64,000 bases of DNA, from positions 82,936,712 through 83,000,711 of the forward strand of contig JAVMKO010000009.1 in assembly GCA_032164245.1 (NCBI GenBank), written 5' to 3'. Position 1 is the first letter of the stretch, and each line of letters opens with the position of its first letter. The stretch is from Sternotherus odoratus (taxonomy: Eukaryota > Chordata > Testudines > Kinosternidae). A program made the position numbers and the translations under genes. This document shows, in pieces, positions 26,278-36,468 of the stretch. The notes under the pieces were generated by a model that searched no databases, was not told the origin of the DNA, and saw nothing but the letters and a program-made list of their open reading frames with translations.

Positions 26278-26436
26278 CTGCAAAAGCGACAGAGTCTTGT
26301 AGCACCTTATAGACAGATCTTAGGGATCATGAGCTTTCATGGGCTAAGACCCACATCATCAGATGAATGTTGTGGTCATGATCCCTAAGATCTGTTAGTC
26401 TGTAAGGTGCTACAAGACTCTTTGTCGCTTTTGCAG
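26278..26436. repeat. Hairpin-forming inverted repeat
   Basis: The left arm (26278-26332, 'ctgcaaaagcgacagagtc...gggatcatga') and the right arm (26376-26436, 'tcatgatccctaagatctg...gtcgcttttgcag') are reverse complements apart from a few indels. A 43-base loop lies between them. The phrase after the right arm ('atccagactaacacggctacccctctgatac') is a common turtle and crocodilian repeat sequence, so this is one member of an interspersed family, here folded back on itself. Transcribed with GPC4 intron 3, it would make a stable stem. Confidence 0.8.
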
Positions 26437-27089
26437 ATCCAGACTAACACGGCTACCCCTCTGATACTAGACGTAATTCACCTGGTTAATCAGTGCTTAT
26501 TTATTCCTAGAGAGAGATTCTCAGTTTGGTGTGTAGCACTTAACCATGCAACTCCATTGGAATTCATGCATCATGGTAATGTACCTCTTGATCACAGTTT
26601 TTAAGACTTGCTTTATATGTGAAAATCGTGTTATGTAATGATCTGAAACTTTGCCAAAGAGGAGTGAGTAAAGTGTGAATGATCATGAGTCATTGTTGAA
26701 AACAGAACTGTAAAGGATATCTGGGATTACCATCCCCTACTTCAGAGAGCTCCGTTTGGATGAACGTCAATGAAAAATCTGGAATGAGTCATTTTGAAGA
26801 TTCATCCCTTCTTATTTCTACCGTATGCTATTGAAAAACTTGTAGCAGCAAACCTCAATGGGAACGGCTCCAGGAGAGAGTAGTTCTCTTATTTAACGTA
26901 GATGGGTACTAGATCTAAACTAACCCGAGGTTTCTGTCGTAGAACTGTTGTGTTCTAGGGTTGGAATTTGAGGTAAAAGGGCCAGGCTACCAGAGAGGGC
27001 CCTGCCCAGTGGTCCTCAAGGAAGAGTAGAAATGAGCAGCATTAGCTGTGTGCCTGTGTTAATGGTGTTCCTGGCTGGTTGATTATAGG

Positions 27090-27715
27090 TAAGGCTACAT
27101 TTTAGTCACAGGTGTTTTTAGTAAAGGTCATAGGCAGTAAACAGAGTCACGGGCCCATGACCTGTCCATGACTTTTACTAAACAATACCCCTGACTAAAA
27201 ACGGGGTTAGGACTCAGGGATTATCGCAGGTGTCCGGGTGGGTGGGGTGTTGAAGCTGCTGGGGAGGGGAGTGCCGCAGAGACGGAGGGGGGGGGGGAGG
27301 GCGGGGGAGGGGGGGAGTTGTGGCTTGGAGGGGGAGGGGCACAGGTGCTGGGGTTAAGGGTTGGAGCTGGGGCAGGCTCCTTACCCAGCTCCTGGGAAGC
27401 AGTGGCCCTAGTTCCATGTGCTGCCTCCACTCCGCCCCAAGCCAATGGGAGCTGCGGAGGCGGTGCCTGGCTGCCGGCAGAGGCAGCCTGTGGAGCTAGG
27501 GGAGCTGTGAGAGGGGAGAGCCCCCTCTTCCAGGTAAACGGCAGCCCCAAGCCCTGATCCACCCCCGATCCACCCCCCACCCCCAAACTCCTGCTGGGAG
27601 GTGAGGGGGCCCGAGACGACTCCTCCAGCAGCCAGTGTGACTGACCCAGGGGCTGCCTGAGCTGCTCATGGAAAACCACGGAATCCATGACCTCTGTGAA
27701 AAACACGGAGCCTTA
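27090..27715. mobile_element. hAT-like non-autonomous DNA transposon with intact 8-bp target duplication
   Basis: The ends TAAGGCT and AGCCTTA are inverted, and the element is flanked by identical ATTATAGG octamers (27082-27089 and 27716-27723). An 8-bp duplication is typical of hAT-family transposition. The ends are AT-rich and hold a subterminal 'agtaaaggtcatagg / catgacttttact' inverted pair. The core (about 27225-27660) is very GC-rich with G runs. Open frames inside it on both strands are composition artefacts, and no transposase is present. Confidence 0.85.
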
Positions 27716-28358
27716 ATTATAGGACCGCCATACTTAGGTTGCCTAATACTTTCCGTTTTTGAAAGACTCCTGCAACCTCCTTTTTTCTATACACTTTTAA
27801 GAAGCTCTGATGTTATTTTAAGCAGAAGTTGCACTGTTTGCAGTTTGTAGCTGAAGGTAGGTATGTGCATAGTCATTATGATAGTCCTTATTTACATGAT
27901 CACATGCTTTCTTTCCCACTGCAGAACTCCTGCCTCCTTCAGCGCACCGGAGAGTGGCACACGGGGAGGAATTAAGGTTGCCTGAGCAACCATACCTCTG
28001 GCATTTCCTGACTTTTGAGTTCTTGTCTTTGCAACCTCAATAACATGTTTAGATGTGATATCCAGTTTAGAGTAAGGTAGACAGGGAAGCGACCCGTCAC
28101 TGTCTTGTCCTGTAAAGAGCCATGCACACCCAGCATGGTGGGTAAGGGTGCATGTGTTTTTGTGTGTGAGAGAGAGATAATAAATATATTGTCTACCATC
28201 ATGCTATGTTCCAGGTAGAACTACCGAACAGCTGAACTGCTATTTCTTCTCCTCTTCATCGGTGTTCTTTCCTGCGCTGTTGTAGATCCTCCCTCCCCCC
28301 CCCCCTTTTTGTGACTGACGTGTAATTTTCTTCTCCTTCTCTGTTTTCTTTTTAAAAG

Positions 28359-28524
28359 GTAAACCCAACACCTCAGGGTGAGCGAGCGCTGCTGAAGATG
28401 ATGTACTGTCCATATTGTCGAGGCCTAGTTACTGTGAGGCCATGTTACAACTACTGCTTTAATGTCATGAGAGGCTGCTTAGCCAATCAAGGGGACCTGG
28501 ACACAGAGTGGAATAACTTTATAG
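28359..28524 (+). CDS. GPC4: Glypican-4, exon 4 (cysteine-rich region)
   Basis: The exon begins [17 protein letters not shown] and encodes the densest cysteine cluster of glypicans: YCPYC, RPCYNYC and GCLANQ. The acceptor is tttaaaag, and the donor follows ATA-G, so the intron lies in phase 1 and exon 5 completes the Asp codon. Mammalian GPC4, GPC6 and GPC1 have a cysteine two residues after the Pro-Thr of this segment, in the order Cys-x2-Ala-Leu/Val. Here that codon (28377-28379) is GGT, Gly. Five of the six expected cysteines of the exon remain. In the GPC1 crystal structure the missing one pairs with the GCLANQ cysteine. Everything else fits a functional GPC4. Confidence 0.96.
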
Positions 28525-28995
28525 GTGAGACAATGTGGTTTATAACAGTGCGTGTCTGGCATGGGGTGTTCCCATTTGCACTGCATTTGTGTGTGGTGCC
28601 AAAGATGCTCCTTGCTTTTAATCTAAGTGCAGAAATCTTTGTTTCTTTCAGTGGCTCTGGTGGGTGCCAACTTGGATCTTTTACCTCAAGGCCCCTCCCT
28701 GTGTCTGTATCAAAACCATTCTCTAGTTCATATGATTTTCAGAATAAAATTGACTTACAGCTTACAAGTAACCTCATTAAAGCAAAACTGTGTTTTATTG
28801 TGCCTTTTATGTCACTTGAAGGTTACTGAAATAGGCCACCATTTTAATAATGGAAGGTAAAAAGAGGGTGCACATATGGTACACAAATTTCATCTGGCTA
28901 GCACTTCATCTCTGGACCATCACAATTCAGCACATTTCTACACAGTCTTCTATTTGCTTTGTAGGTGGGTAGCCTGAACCCAACACTGTGTCTAA

Positions 28996-29153
28996 GGTCT
29001 GGTCTACACTGTGGGGAGGTCGACCTGAGACACGCAACTTCAGCTATGCGAATAGCTATGGGAGCGCCCTTGGGGATCAATTTATCGTGTCTACAGAAGA
29101 TGCGATAAATCGATCCCTGGTTACTGATCCTGTGGGTAATGTAGACATGCCCC
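28996..29153. mobile_element. Short DNA-transposon copy (MITE), 'ctggtctacact' family
   Basis: It starts 'ctggtctacactgtgggg' and ends 'aatgtagacatgcccc', related inverted ends. Inside, 'gataaatcgatccc' and 'gggatcaatttatcg' form a stem. It shares 'cgcaacttcagcta' with the elements at 45323 and 51250, so all belong to one family group. The target duplication is not clear. Confidence 0.6.
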
Positions 29154-30419
29154 AGGAAAGTGAAAGTCAAGCGTCTAATGGCCTCAGAGAATTCTCCACT
29201 GAAGTAATGGGGATCCTCTGTGACAGAGGTCTGCTACCTCTTAAAATGCTACCTCTTAAAATGCGCACGTTGCCTTACTTGGTAACTGTGCAAAGTTATT
29301 ACTGTTACCCAGTCCCTCCTGTTCCTTTCTCCTCCCTCTTGTTTATTGACCTTTGCTAGTAGTGAAACCAAAATTCTCTTTTTGTGAGTTGCCTGGCATG
29401 TTTTTAGGTAAGTGAGTGATAACAGTTAAGTGATAACAGTTAAGAATAAGATGAAGAAAATGTTTTAAGAGTCTTGTTGTCTGTAAAAGGAGTGTTCTTA
29501 AGCAGCCCTCTCTCTTTGTGCAATGTGTGCTGAGCCACACAAATGGTGCAAAAGTGCCATTGACAAGACAGTGGTGCATTTACAATGTGGTATTACTGTA
29601 TTTGGCTAGTAAATTTCCACTCTCTAAATTGCAAGTGTTAAAAAAGGAATTGTTGATAATTACCATATTTTAAGATAGAGTTTGATATACACACACACAC
29701 TCCTTGTCTACATTAACAATGCATGTGTACAATATTTTCAGATGAAAATTTTGCCTGCGGATTCCATGGAGGGAGCTAATTGCCACTTTAACACTGTTTG
29801 AAAGTGCAGTGCTAAATTAGGCTTTCAAGAGATCCCCTAGAAGACTGACTTTCACATGTGCTCACACGTGTGAATATTAAGTATTTCAGCCCCAGTAGTA
29901 GCTGAAATGGCTTAGAGTGGAAGACTTGCAAAGGTATAGTCCAAGTAGAAAAGAGGAATCCCATGAAAGGGAAGGCATAATGCTAGAAAGCAGACAAAAG
30001 AATAAGCAGCTAATTGCTGCAGGTTCTATGCAACTGAAAATGAAAGTTGGGGAAAGCCAGTGAGCCATCTACTGATGTTCAGTAATTGCGTACAAAAATT
30101 AAGATTATTAAACAAGGCAAAATAAGTAAATGTTTCCCAGGAGAACATGAAACATAATTCTCTAAATGTTTTCTCCCCAGAATGTCACTGGCCCACTCAT
30201 TACTTAGGTATTCAGTGCTACACTTGCAAATATATATTTGCTGGCAACAGTGTGTGTGTTTTTTTACATTGTTTGCTTATTTTTGCCTGGAATTTTAGGA
30301 ATTGAAAACATTAAGATGTGCTTCCTGTAGAAGTGTCTAAAAAAGTTTCCACATGCCTCAGCTCAAGTGCATGAGGAGATGACGTGACTTAAGTGTATCA
30401 CGTGTGTAAATCTCTGCAG

Positions 30420-30540
30420 GATCGGGGCCTGAGATTTGTAAACTCTTCAAGGCAGAGAATTTTTCTCTCATCTCTATAAAGCACCATGCAAAAGTTGTAA
30501 CATGTTCAATAATGATTTAATGGTCATCCCCACTCCTAAT
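30420..30540 (+). repeat. L2/L3-type LINE 3' fragment
   Basis: The order 'tgtaaactcttcaaggcagagaat', 'tataaagcaccatgcaaaa' and 'aataatgattta' is that of an old LINE 3' end common to amniotes ('gtaagctctttgaggcagggac', 'cagcacctagcac'). It is strongly diverged. Confidence 0.45.
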
Positions 30541-32606
30541 TAACTATAAATAATTTCTCCAGTTCTTGACACAGTTATACAGGGCATACTTTGTTTCAAA
30601 TGAGCTATTGGAAAAACCCCATATGAATGAATGTTAATCTCCAGTACCTTTTCATGATTTTTTTCACAGGGGTTTAATCTACTCTAAGATTGTAGAATTC
30701 AGTCTCCATCTACATCTCTCTGCTATTTTGTGTGAAAGGAATTTTTCCTTTTTTTAAATGATCGCTGTTAATGAATGGTCAAGGTTTCCCTGCCCTTAAA
30801 TCAAATCTTGGGGTTAAGTCTGAAAACTGCCTTTTTGTTCTCCAAGTTAGACACTGAAGCCGAAGATGTGAGTTTCTGATTATTGGTGGCACAATGCACA
30901 AGAATTGCTTTCCTTAGTGAGATCGAGTTGCTTTGTTCCTGAGGAGCGTCTCAATGCCAGACGCGAGGACAAATGTATGCAGAGGGAAATGCTCTTGGGG
31001 GGGATGAAACTATATATTTTTCAAACCCACTTCTGTCTCCCCAAAACTCTTTGTCATGCTCGGTGTGTTCGTAACAAATGAATAGAGCTGGAATAAATTT
31101 TGCATTATGCCAAACTTTTGTGAGACAGATCAGACTCTCTGAACTACCTTGCAGTCGTGTATACAAATATCACTTCTTTTGAACCTGAAACTTTTTTTTG
31201 GGGGGGGGGGAGATTTTTTCAGGAGGCCTGTTGCGATAAAACTATAAATTCTGCTTAGGTGCAACTTGTTCCCCATCACATAGTGTAGCAGTGCTAACAT
31301 TAGCTTGAATCATAGCCAACCTTATTAATGTCAAATGTGGCTGCCAGAGAGACTTTACTCTTCGTTATGATTGCTGGCGGGTACACCAGCCAATTCCTGG
31401 CAGGAGGTAGGAGCCAGTCGGATATCCCCCAAATAAAAACTGGGGTCTAGATGCACATTTTTTCTTGTTCTTTTTTTAATGAAAGTTTTTATTTTCATTT
31501 AGTGCTTCTTGTCAGCAGCCATCACTGTTGCTGAAGAGCTACAGTTGAATATATTCTCCAAGGCCAATTATTACTTTCCTTATCTTTTATAGCCAGCTTT
31601 GGCAGCTCTGCTGGAGGCCGAATGCATTTTCTATATCAGCCGTCAAAGCAGAGACTGCATTCCTTAGCTGTGATACATGTAACGCCATGGCACCATGAGT
31701 AACAAAGACCCCAATTCGCTCTACATTCCCATGCTCTTGTGTATGGCCTGCCCAGCTCAAAGTTTACAAAGACGCCAAACAGCCAGAAGAATTAGGGTTT
31801 ATGTTTCCTTTCAGTCTTTCACAAACACTTTATTGATCTGGGGCCTTTCCTGGCCACTTGGGGTATTAAGTAGTTACAAAATGGAAGATTTTCTTGTTAA
31901 AAACTATACATTTTGGGTGTTTATTATCTGTCTATTCATAATATTTTTATTTGAAATGAGCGGCTTCCTCCAAACTATGATGGGATGTTCTTTATGTGTG
32001 TGAACCCCCAAAAGCTTTGACAATGATGAACACATTTAAGTTGTGCTCCACTTGTTTACAAAAGTCTCTATTTGCTAGCACATCAAAAGCATTTTTCTCT
32101 CCCCTAGCACAATGGTATATTCATGCTTGCAGTCATTACTCAGAGATTTGAAGCATCACTTTATTGGAGGCCATCACAATACAGTCTAAGACTCTTTATT
32201 TCATTTGTTATTGCTATATGTATATGCATTTAGTGGAGACCTGTTTGCAGTCCCTGATGGCTAAATTCCAGCCACACAGTTGCAGCAGCTCTATCATTAA
32301 TGCTGCTTCTGTTTGCGCTGGTGCAGTTCCTATAGATTGTAGCTTTCATCAGATTGTGGTTCTTAATTATTGACATTATGGCTTAACATATACTCAATGA
32401 TGCCATGATTATCAAAATTAATTGTGGTCTAAATTAATTATGCACTCTGAAGTATTCTAATCTTTTTTTGATAATCTTTTAGGTGTGCTAGCGAACACCT
32501 GATCAGTCAGCCAGCCCACAGAAAATACTTCTAAATATTTGCATTTTTAATAAGTGGATTTATCTGATCAGTATGCTGCTGCATATGGTACACTGGTGTT
32601 TTTACA

Positions 32607-32693
<87 letters not shown>

Positions 32694-32694
32694 T
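32607..32694. repeat. (TGTC)n(TC)n compound microsatellite
   Basis: About 13 TGTC units pass directly into about 16 TC units. Open frames reading long Cys-Leu-Ser-Val runs across it are meaningless. Confidence 0.97.
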
Positions 32695-32798
32695 TGCCCA
32701 TCACCCCCCAGCCGGGGTATGGGCCACCAACTGGTGTTGGTGTTTCAGTAGCAATTGGTTCCCTTACGGGGTGGAGTTGCTAGCCCAAGCCCATGTTA

Positions 32799-32916
32799 AG
32801 CCTACAGCACCTGGTATTCCCAGGAGATCTCCCATCCAAGTACTAGCCAGGCCCGACCCTGCTTAGCTTCCGAGATCAGATGGGATCAGGCGTGTTCAGG
32901 GTGGTTTAGCCATATT
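32799..32916 (-). pseudogene. 5S rRNA pseudogene
   Basis: Read on the minus strand, this is a nearly full-length 5S rRNA: ACCACCCTGAAC..., GATCTCGGAAGCTAAGCAGG, GTCGGGCCTGG, TACTTGGATGGGAGA and GGGAATACC...GCTGTAGGCTT. The internal A-box segment is intact. The first bases differ from GCCTACGGCC (here about AAATATGGCT), several CpG sites have decayed, and the 3' end is followed by AACATGG rather than a T run for termination. That makes a dispersed dead copy, possibly the head of a 5S-derived SINE, more likely than a working gene. Confidence 0.85.
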
Positions 32917-33660
32917 TTTTACATGTACAAGTAGCTTAATTGTGGTTTGTACTTTTTATTGTTATATTTTAATTTAATTGTGGAGATGTTTTAAGAAGAT
33001 ACAATGGAGCCCTGTTTAAAATAAAAGTACATGTAATATCCTCTCTATAAGTAAAGATTAGTTCTAATGGCTATTTGCTGATTGAATTGAAGGAAATTGT
33101 GATGTTTATTCTCCCTCATTCAATATAGTTTTGGCTGTATACCGGTTTATTGTAACTGGTCCAACAAGGTTCCACCTCAATCCCTTTCCTAGCCGGACTA
33201 ACTAAAACCAGGAAGTAGAGCATCTTTTGAAAAAAAGGTGCCTACCATGCAGTAGTGGAATTTCAATGGCTAATTTTTGCACTTATGTGGCGTGGCCTGT
33301 TGTCCTAGATGAGGCCTTCCACTTTTTCAGACAGGATGGGTCTCTAATCATTGACAGCAGCTGACAAATTGGGTCAAGTGATACCTGTTCATAAAAGATT
33401 TCATGACCTAGAGCAAAACGTTTGTTTGACGTTTCAACATGCAACTAATGGTTGCTTTATTAAGAGTTTAAGAATAGCAGCTGTGTTAGCTAGCTAGTTG
33501 GTTAGTTTATTAAGAGTGTTAATACCTGAGAAACGTGTGAGATTTTCCTTCACTTTGGAGTATGGTTTAAAGCAGAGTAAACCTAGTCTCCTCTGTGCAC
33601 TTGTGTGCCATATTTGAAGTCCCTCCGTTAAAACACTTAACTTCTCTTTTTCTGTCTTAG

Positions 33661-33791
33661 ATTCTATGTTGATGGTGGCGGAGAGGCTGGAGGGTCCTTT
33701 TAACATCGAGTCAGTCATGGAACCAATCGATGTGAAGATTTCGGAGGCCATCATGAACATGCAGGAGAACAGCTTGCAAGTGTCTCAAAAG
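33661..33791 (+). CDS. GPC4: Glypican-4, exon 5
   Basis: It encodes (D)[37 protein letters not shown] and LQVSQK, the long helix region that follows the cysteine cluster. The first two bases complete the Asp codon started in exon 4. The exon ends on a full Lys codon before gtatat. The whole exon is almost identical to mammalian GPC4, with the variants E-P-I-D and Q-E-N-S shared in part with GPC6. There are no cysteines in this exon. Confidence 0.97.
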
Positions 33792-34396
33792 GTATATCGT
33801 CAGCGCTTTTAAAAGAAAATTCGGTTTTTATTTCTCCAGTATTTGCATTTGTCTACTCCTATTAAAATAACTGTCTTTGGGGCAAGTCTACACTACAAAA
33901 TTAAGTCGACCTAAATTACGTTGACGTACTGCCACTGCAGTCATTAAATTGCTTTCGCGTGTCCACACTATGCTCCATCTTTTGGCGGTGCGCGGCCTCC
34001 CCAGCATGGGGCATTATGGGACAACTTAGGAAAGGCAGCAACAGTCGATGTGAGCAGCGCAGTGTCTACACTGGCACTGCCTTGGCCTAACTTTGTCGCT
34101 CTCTGCTCCACACCCCTCATGGAGGTGAAGTTAAGTCGGTGCAGTGGGTGAGTTTTATTGGGGGGAGCTACATTTTAGCATAGACGTTTCCAGAGTTAGG
34201 TCAACGGAAGCTGCCTTACGTTGACCTAACTAGCCTAGACCAAGCCTTAGCTGCAATTCATGCTAATTATGCAGGTTTATCCTCTATGTGTGGGGGAGGA
34301 CTATTTGGTGAACGGTGTTTGGAGAGGAATACTGAGGGGTGGTAAATATCTGGTGTGAAATCCTGTCCTCTAAAGCTACTTCATCAAATCGCCTAG
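33792..34396 (+). other. GPC4: GPC4 intron 5 (605 bp)
   Basis: The donor is gtatat and the acceptor is gcctag. More than half of the intron is a single DNA-transposon copy (33877-34249). The pyrimidine tract before the acceptor is weak. Confidence 0.93.
33877..34249. mobile_element. MITE with related inverted ends
   Basis: The left end 'ttggggcaagtctacac' and the right end 'gcctagaccaagcctta' are inverted. Next to them lie 'aagtcgacctaaattacgttga' and 'tacgttgacctaacta', a second inverted pair. This is a common turtle-type non-autonomous element. The target duplication is no longer recognisable. Confidence 0.7.
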
Positions 34397-34543
34397 GCTT
34401 TCCAAGGATGTGGACAGCCAAAAACGCTGACGCAGGGCCGGGCCTCTCGCTCAGTCTCTGAAAGTGGCTTCAATACTCGCTTTAGACCCTACAACCCAGA
34501 GGAACGGCCAACCACAGCTGCTGGCACGAGTTTGGATAGACTG
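34397..34543 (+). CDS. GPC4: Glypican-4, exon 6 (convertase-site exon)
   Basis: Forty-nine codons in phase 0, from [10 protein letters not shown] to GTSLDRL. The segment RASR-S at residues 16 to 20 of the exon is the proprotein-convertase (furin-type) site, equivalent to RISR-S in mammalian GPC4, where cleavage gives the two disulfide-linked chains. The single cysteine (FQGC) is conserved. [19 protein letters not shown] follows and is shared with GPC6, so it is probably ancestral. The first residue is Ala where mammals have Val. The donor is gtgagt. Confidence 0.97.
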
Positions 34544-35093
34544 GTGAGTGCCTACTGACCTTTCACTGATCCAGAAGAAGGGCCGTTCATAATAAACATA
34601 TTGTGCTTTGTCACCCTCACGGCTAGCTTTGGCAAGTTTAAAAGGCAGGTTGTGTTGGTGAGAGGTTCAAGTAAACTGAGGGTGGGGAGGAGAGGGGGTG
34701 CGTTCATACTTCCCAGTCTGTATCTTTGCCAGTCCATAACTTGATAGTCTTTTTAAAAGTAGTTGAAACTTGCAACGTTCTTATACACTATTTAAAGGGT
34801 GTAGTCTACTTACAACTCTAGACATGAACTAGCTCCACACTTGTATTCTAGGCAAGTGCCTTTATTAGTGGTTTCACATATGAATAATGTAGTGTTTGAA
34901 AATCTGTTTTTAATTTTGCATTTAAACCCCGCCCAGAGGCTATTGATTCTGATGAAACTCCATTGATTTGCACCAGCCCGAGACCTGACCCACACACGTC
35001 TTCTTGTGATACAAATCCATTTTCAGCTTTACTTTTTGAGAAATAAATTTGGTTCACACTGATGTTCTAGATTGTGTTCCCTTTTTAAAATAG
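34544..35093 (+). other. GPC4: GPC4 intron 6 (550 bp)
   Basis: The donor is gtgagt and the acceptor is aaaatag. No repeat or other feature was recognised inside it. Confidence 0.93.
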
Positions 35094-35230
35094 GTGACCG
35101 ATGTGAAGGAAAAACTGAAGCAAGCCAAAAAGTTTTGGTCATCTCTCCCTGGCAACATTTGTAATGACGAGAAGATGGCTGCCGGGCGTGTCATGGAGGA
35201 TGAGTGTTGGAATGGAAGTGCCAAGAGCAG
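35094..35230 (+). CDS. GPC4: Glypican-4, exon 7
   Basis: It encodes [19 protein letters not shown], then [11 protein letters not shown] and [10 protein letters not shown], and ends with two bases (AG) of an Arg codon. [11 protein letters not shown] is diagnostic for GPC4 over GPC6. Both cysteines are conserved; in GPC1 their equivalents bond to the exon-4 cluster. The donor is CAG|gtctgg, with a good exon side but a poor intron side. The reading is fixed by the phase of exon 8, which supplies the missing base of Arg. Confidence 0.97.
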
Positions 35231-35384
35231 GTCTGGATAAGCTTAACTGAGCAAACTTCCTTCGTGTCTGACCTTGTAATTCAGACCTTCAGAGCCCATC
35301 TGGTTGTGGGTTGGCTATTTATTTAGCTCAAGGCCTTAAATGGTGTCTGTCGCCATAGTATTGGAGCGCCTCACACTCTTGAAT

Positions 35385-35650
35385 GTATTTATCTTCACAA
35401 CTTCCTGTGAGGTAGAGTGGCGCCATTTTATAGCTGGTAACTGCGGCAGAGTTTCTTAGGGGAATGTTTTCAAAATTGCCGTAGCAACTTAGTTCCGCTG
35501 AAAGTCAATATGAGTTAAGCCACCCTAGTTGTGTTACAAAATATTAGTACCTAAGTGACTTGCCCGAGATCTCTCTCAGCCTGTGGCAGAGGTGCCAATG
35601 AACCCAGGTGTCTCAAGTCCTAGGGTAATGCCCTACTCACAGAACTGGGT
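35385..35650 (-). repeat. MIR-like SINE, interrupted
   Basis: Read on the minus strand it has MIR order. On the + strand one sees 'ctgtgaggtag...cattttatagctgg', then after about 80 unrelated bases 'aagtgacttgcccgagatc', 'tggcagaggtgcca' and 'aacccaggtgtctcaagtcc'. This is an old, diverged copy. Confidence 0.6.
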
Positions 35651-36468
35651 GACCTCTACATTCCTGCTGTTCATACAGGTTCGGGGGTGTAGGGTCTGTT
35701 CTAAGAATCATGGAGCACTTCTGGCAGGTAGGCCAGGGTGGGCTTGCCGCTGAGAATCAAACCTGCCAGAAACCTGCGATGATGCCCAGTATATTTTTCT
35801 TAAGTGACGTGTCTCCTCTAGGGTTGGGAACCTACATGAGGGTTAATGTTGGAACAGAAATCAGAGGGAAAGAGAGAGAGACAAGTGAATTTGGATGGTG
35901 TTGACAGTGTTTTAGGTCTGACCTTACACACCTGAGGTTAGCAGAAGAACAAAATGAAATTTTTCACTTTTTTTTTTTTTTAAAGTGGCCTCTCTTTTTT
36001 TTTTTTTTAAGAGAACTTTTTGGGGAAATTATCAGTGTGGTAGAAATGTTTTGTGTTTTCCCCCAAAACTTAATTGACTTTTTCTTTAACTCCTGTATCA
36101 AAGCTTTTTGTTTAATGAAACCTCAAGCAAAAGAAGAACATTTAATTTAAAAAAAAAAAACAAGAAAAAGTTGCTGAAAGTTTTGTGGCGCGTGAGCCAA
36201 TTTTGGACCCTGTGAAATGAAAACCGCTTGGAGATTTTTGCAGAATGGTTATCAGGGTTCGTTTTGGTTTTTCCCCCAACCAATGGGAGTTTTGCGATAG
36301 ACTCCTATGAAAGCAGGAGTAGGCCCTTTATGCCTAATTTACATTTCATGGCCCCTCTCAAACTCTACTTTCCCTGCATTTTGGGTCATCAGTATCTGCC
36401 TCTGCTGGTAGCTTATCTCAGGCATTTGATGACATCGATTTTCTACTCCCCAGGGAAACTTTCTAATT

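Larger units (their letters stand above)
28525..33660 (+). other. GPC4: GPC4 intron 4 (5.1 kb)
   Basis: The donor is gtgaga and the acceptor is tctgtcttag. It holds a MITE (28996-29153), an L2/L3-type tail (30420-30540), a TCTG/TC microsatellite (32607-32694) and a minus-strand 5S rRNA pseudogene (32799-32916). The remaining stretches (29160-30410, 30550-32600, 32920-33660) show no recognisable gene or element. Confidence 0.9.

Noticed and set aside
27221..27706. 161-residue minus-strand open frame rich in Pro and Ser
   Set aside because: It is produced by G runs in the core of the transposon at 27090-27715; there is no domain or splice context.
32799..32916. Functional 5S rRNA gene
   Set aside because: A changed 5' end, several internal substitutions and no T-run terminator after the 3' end.
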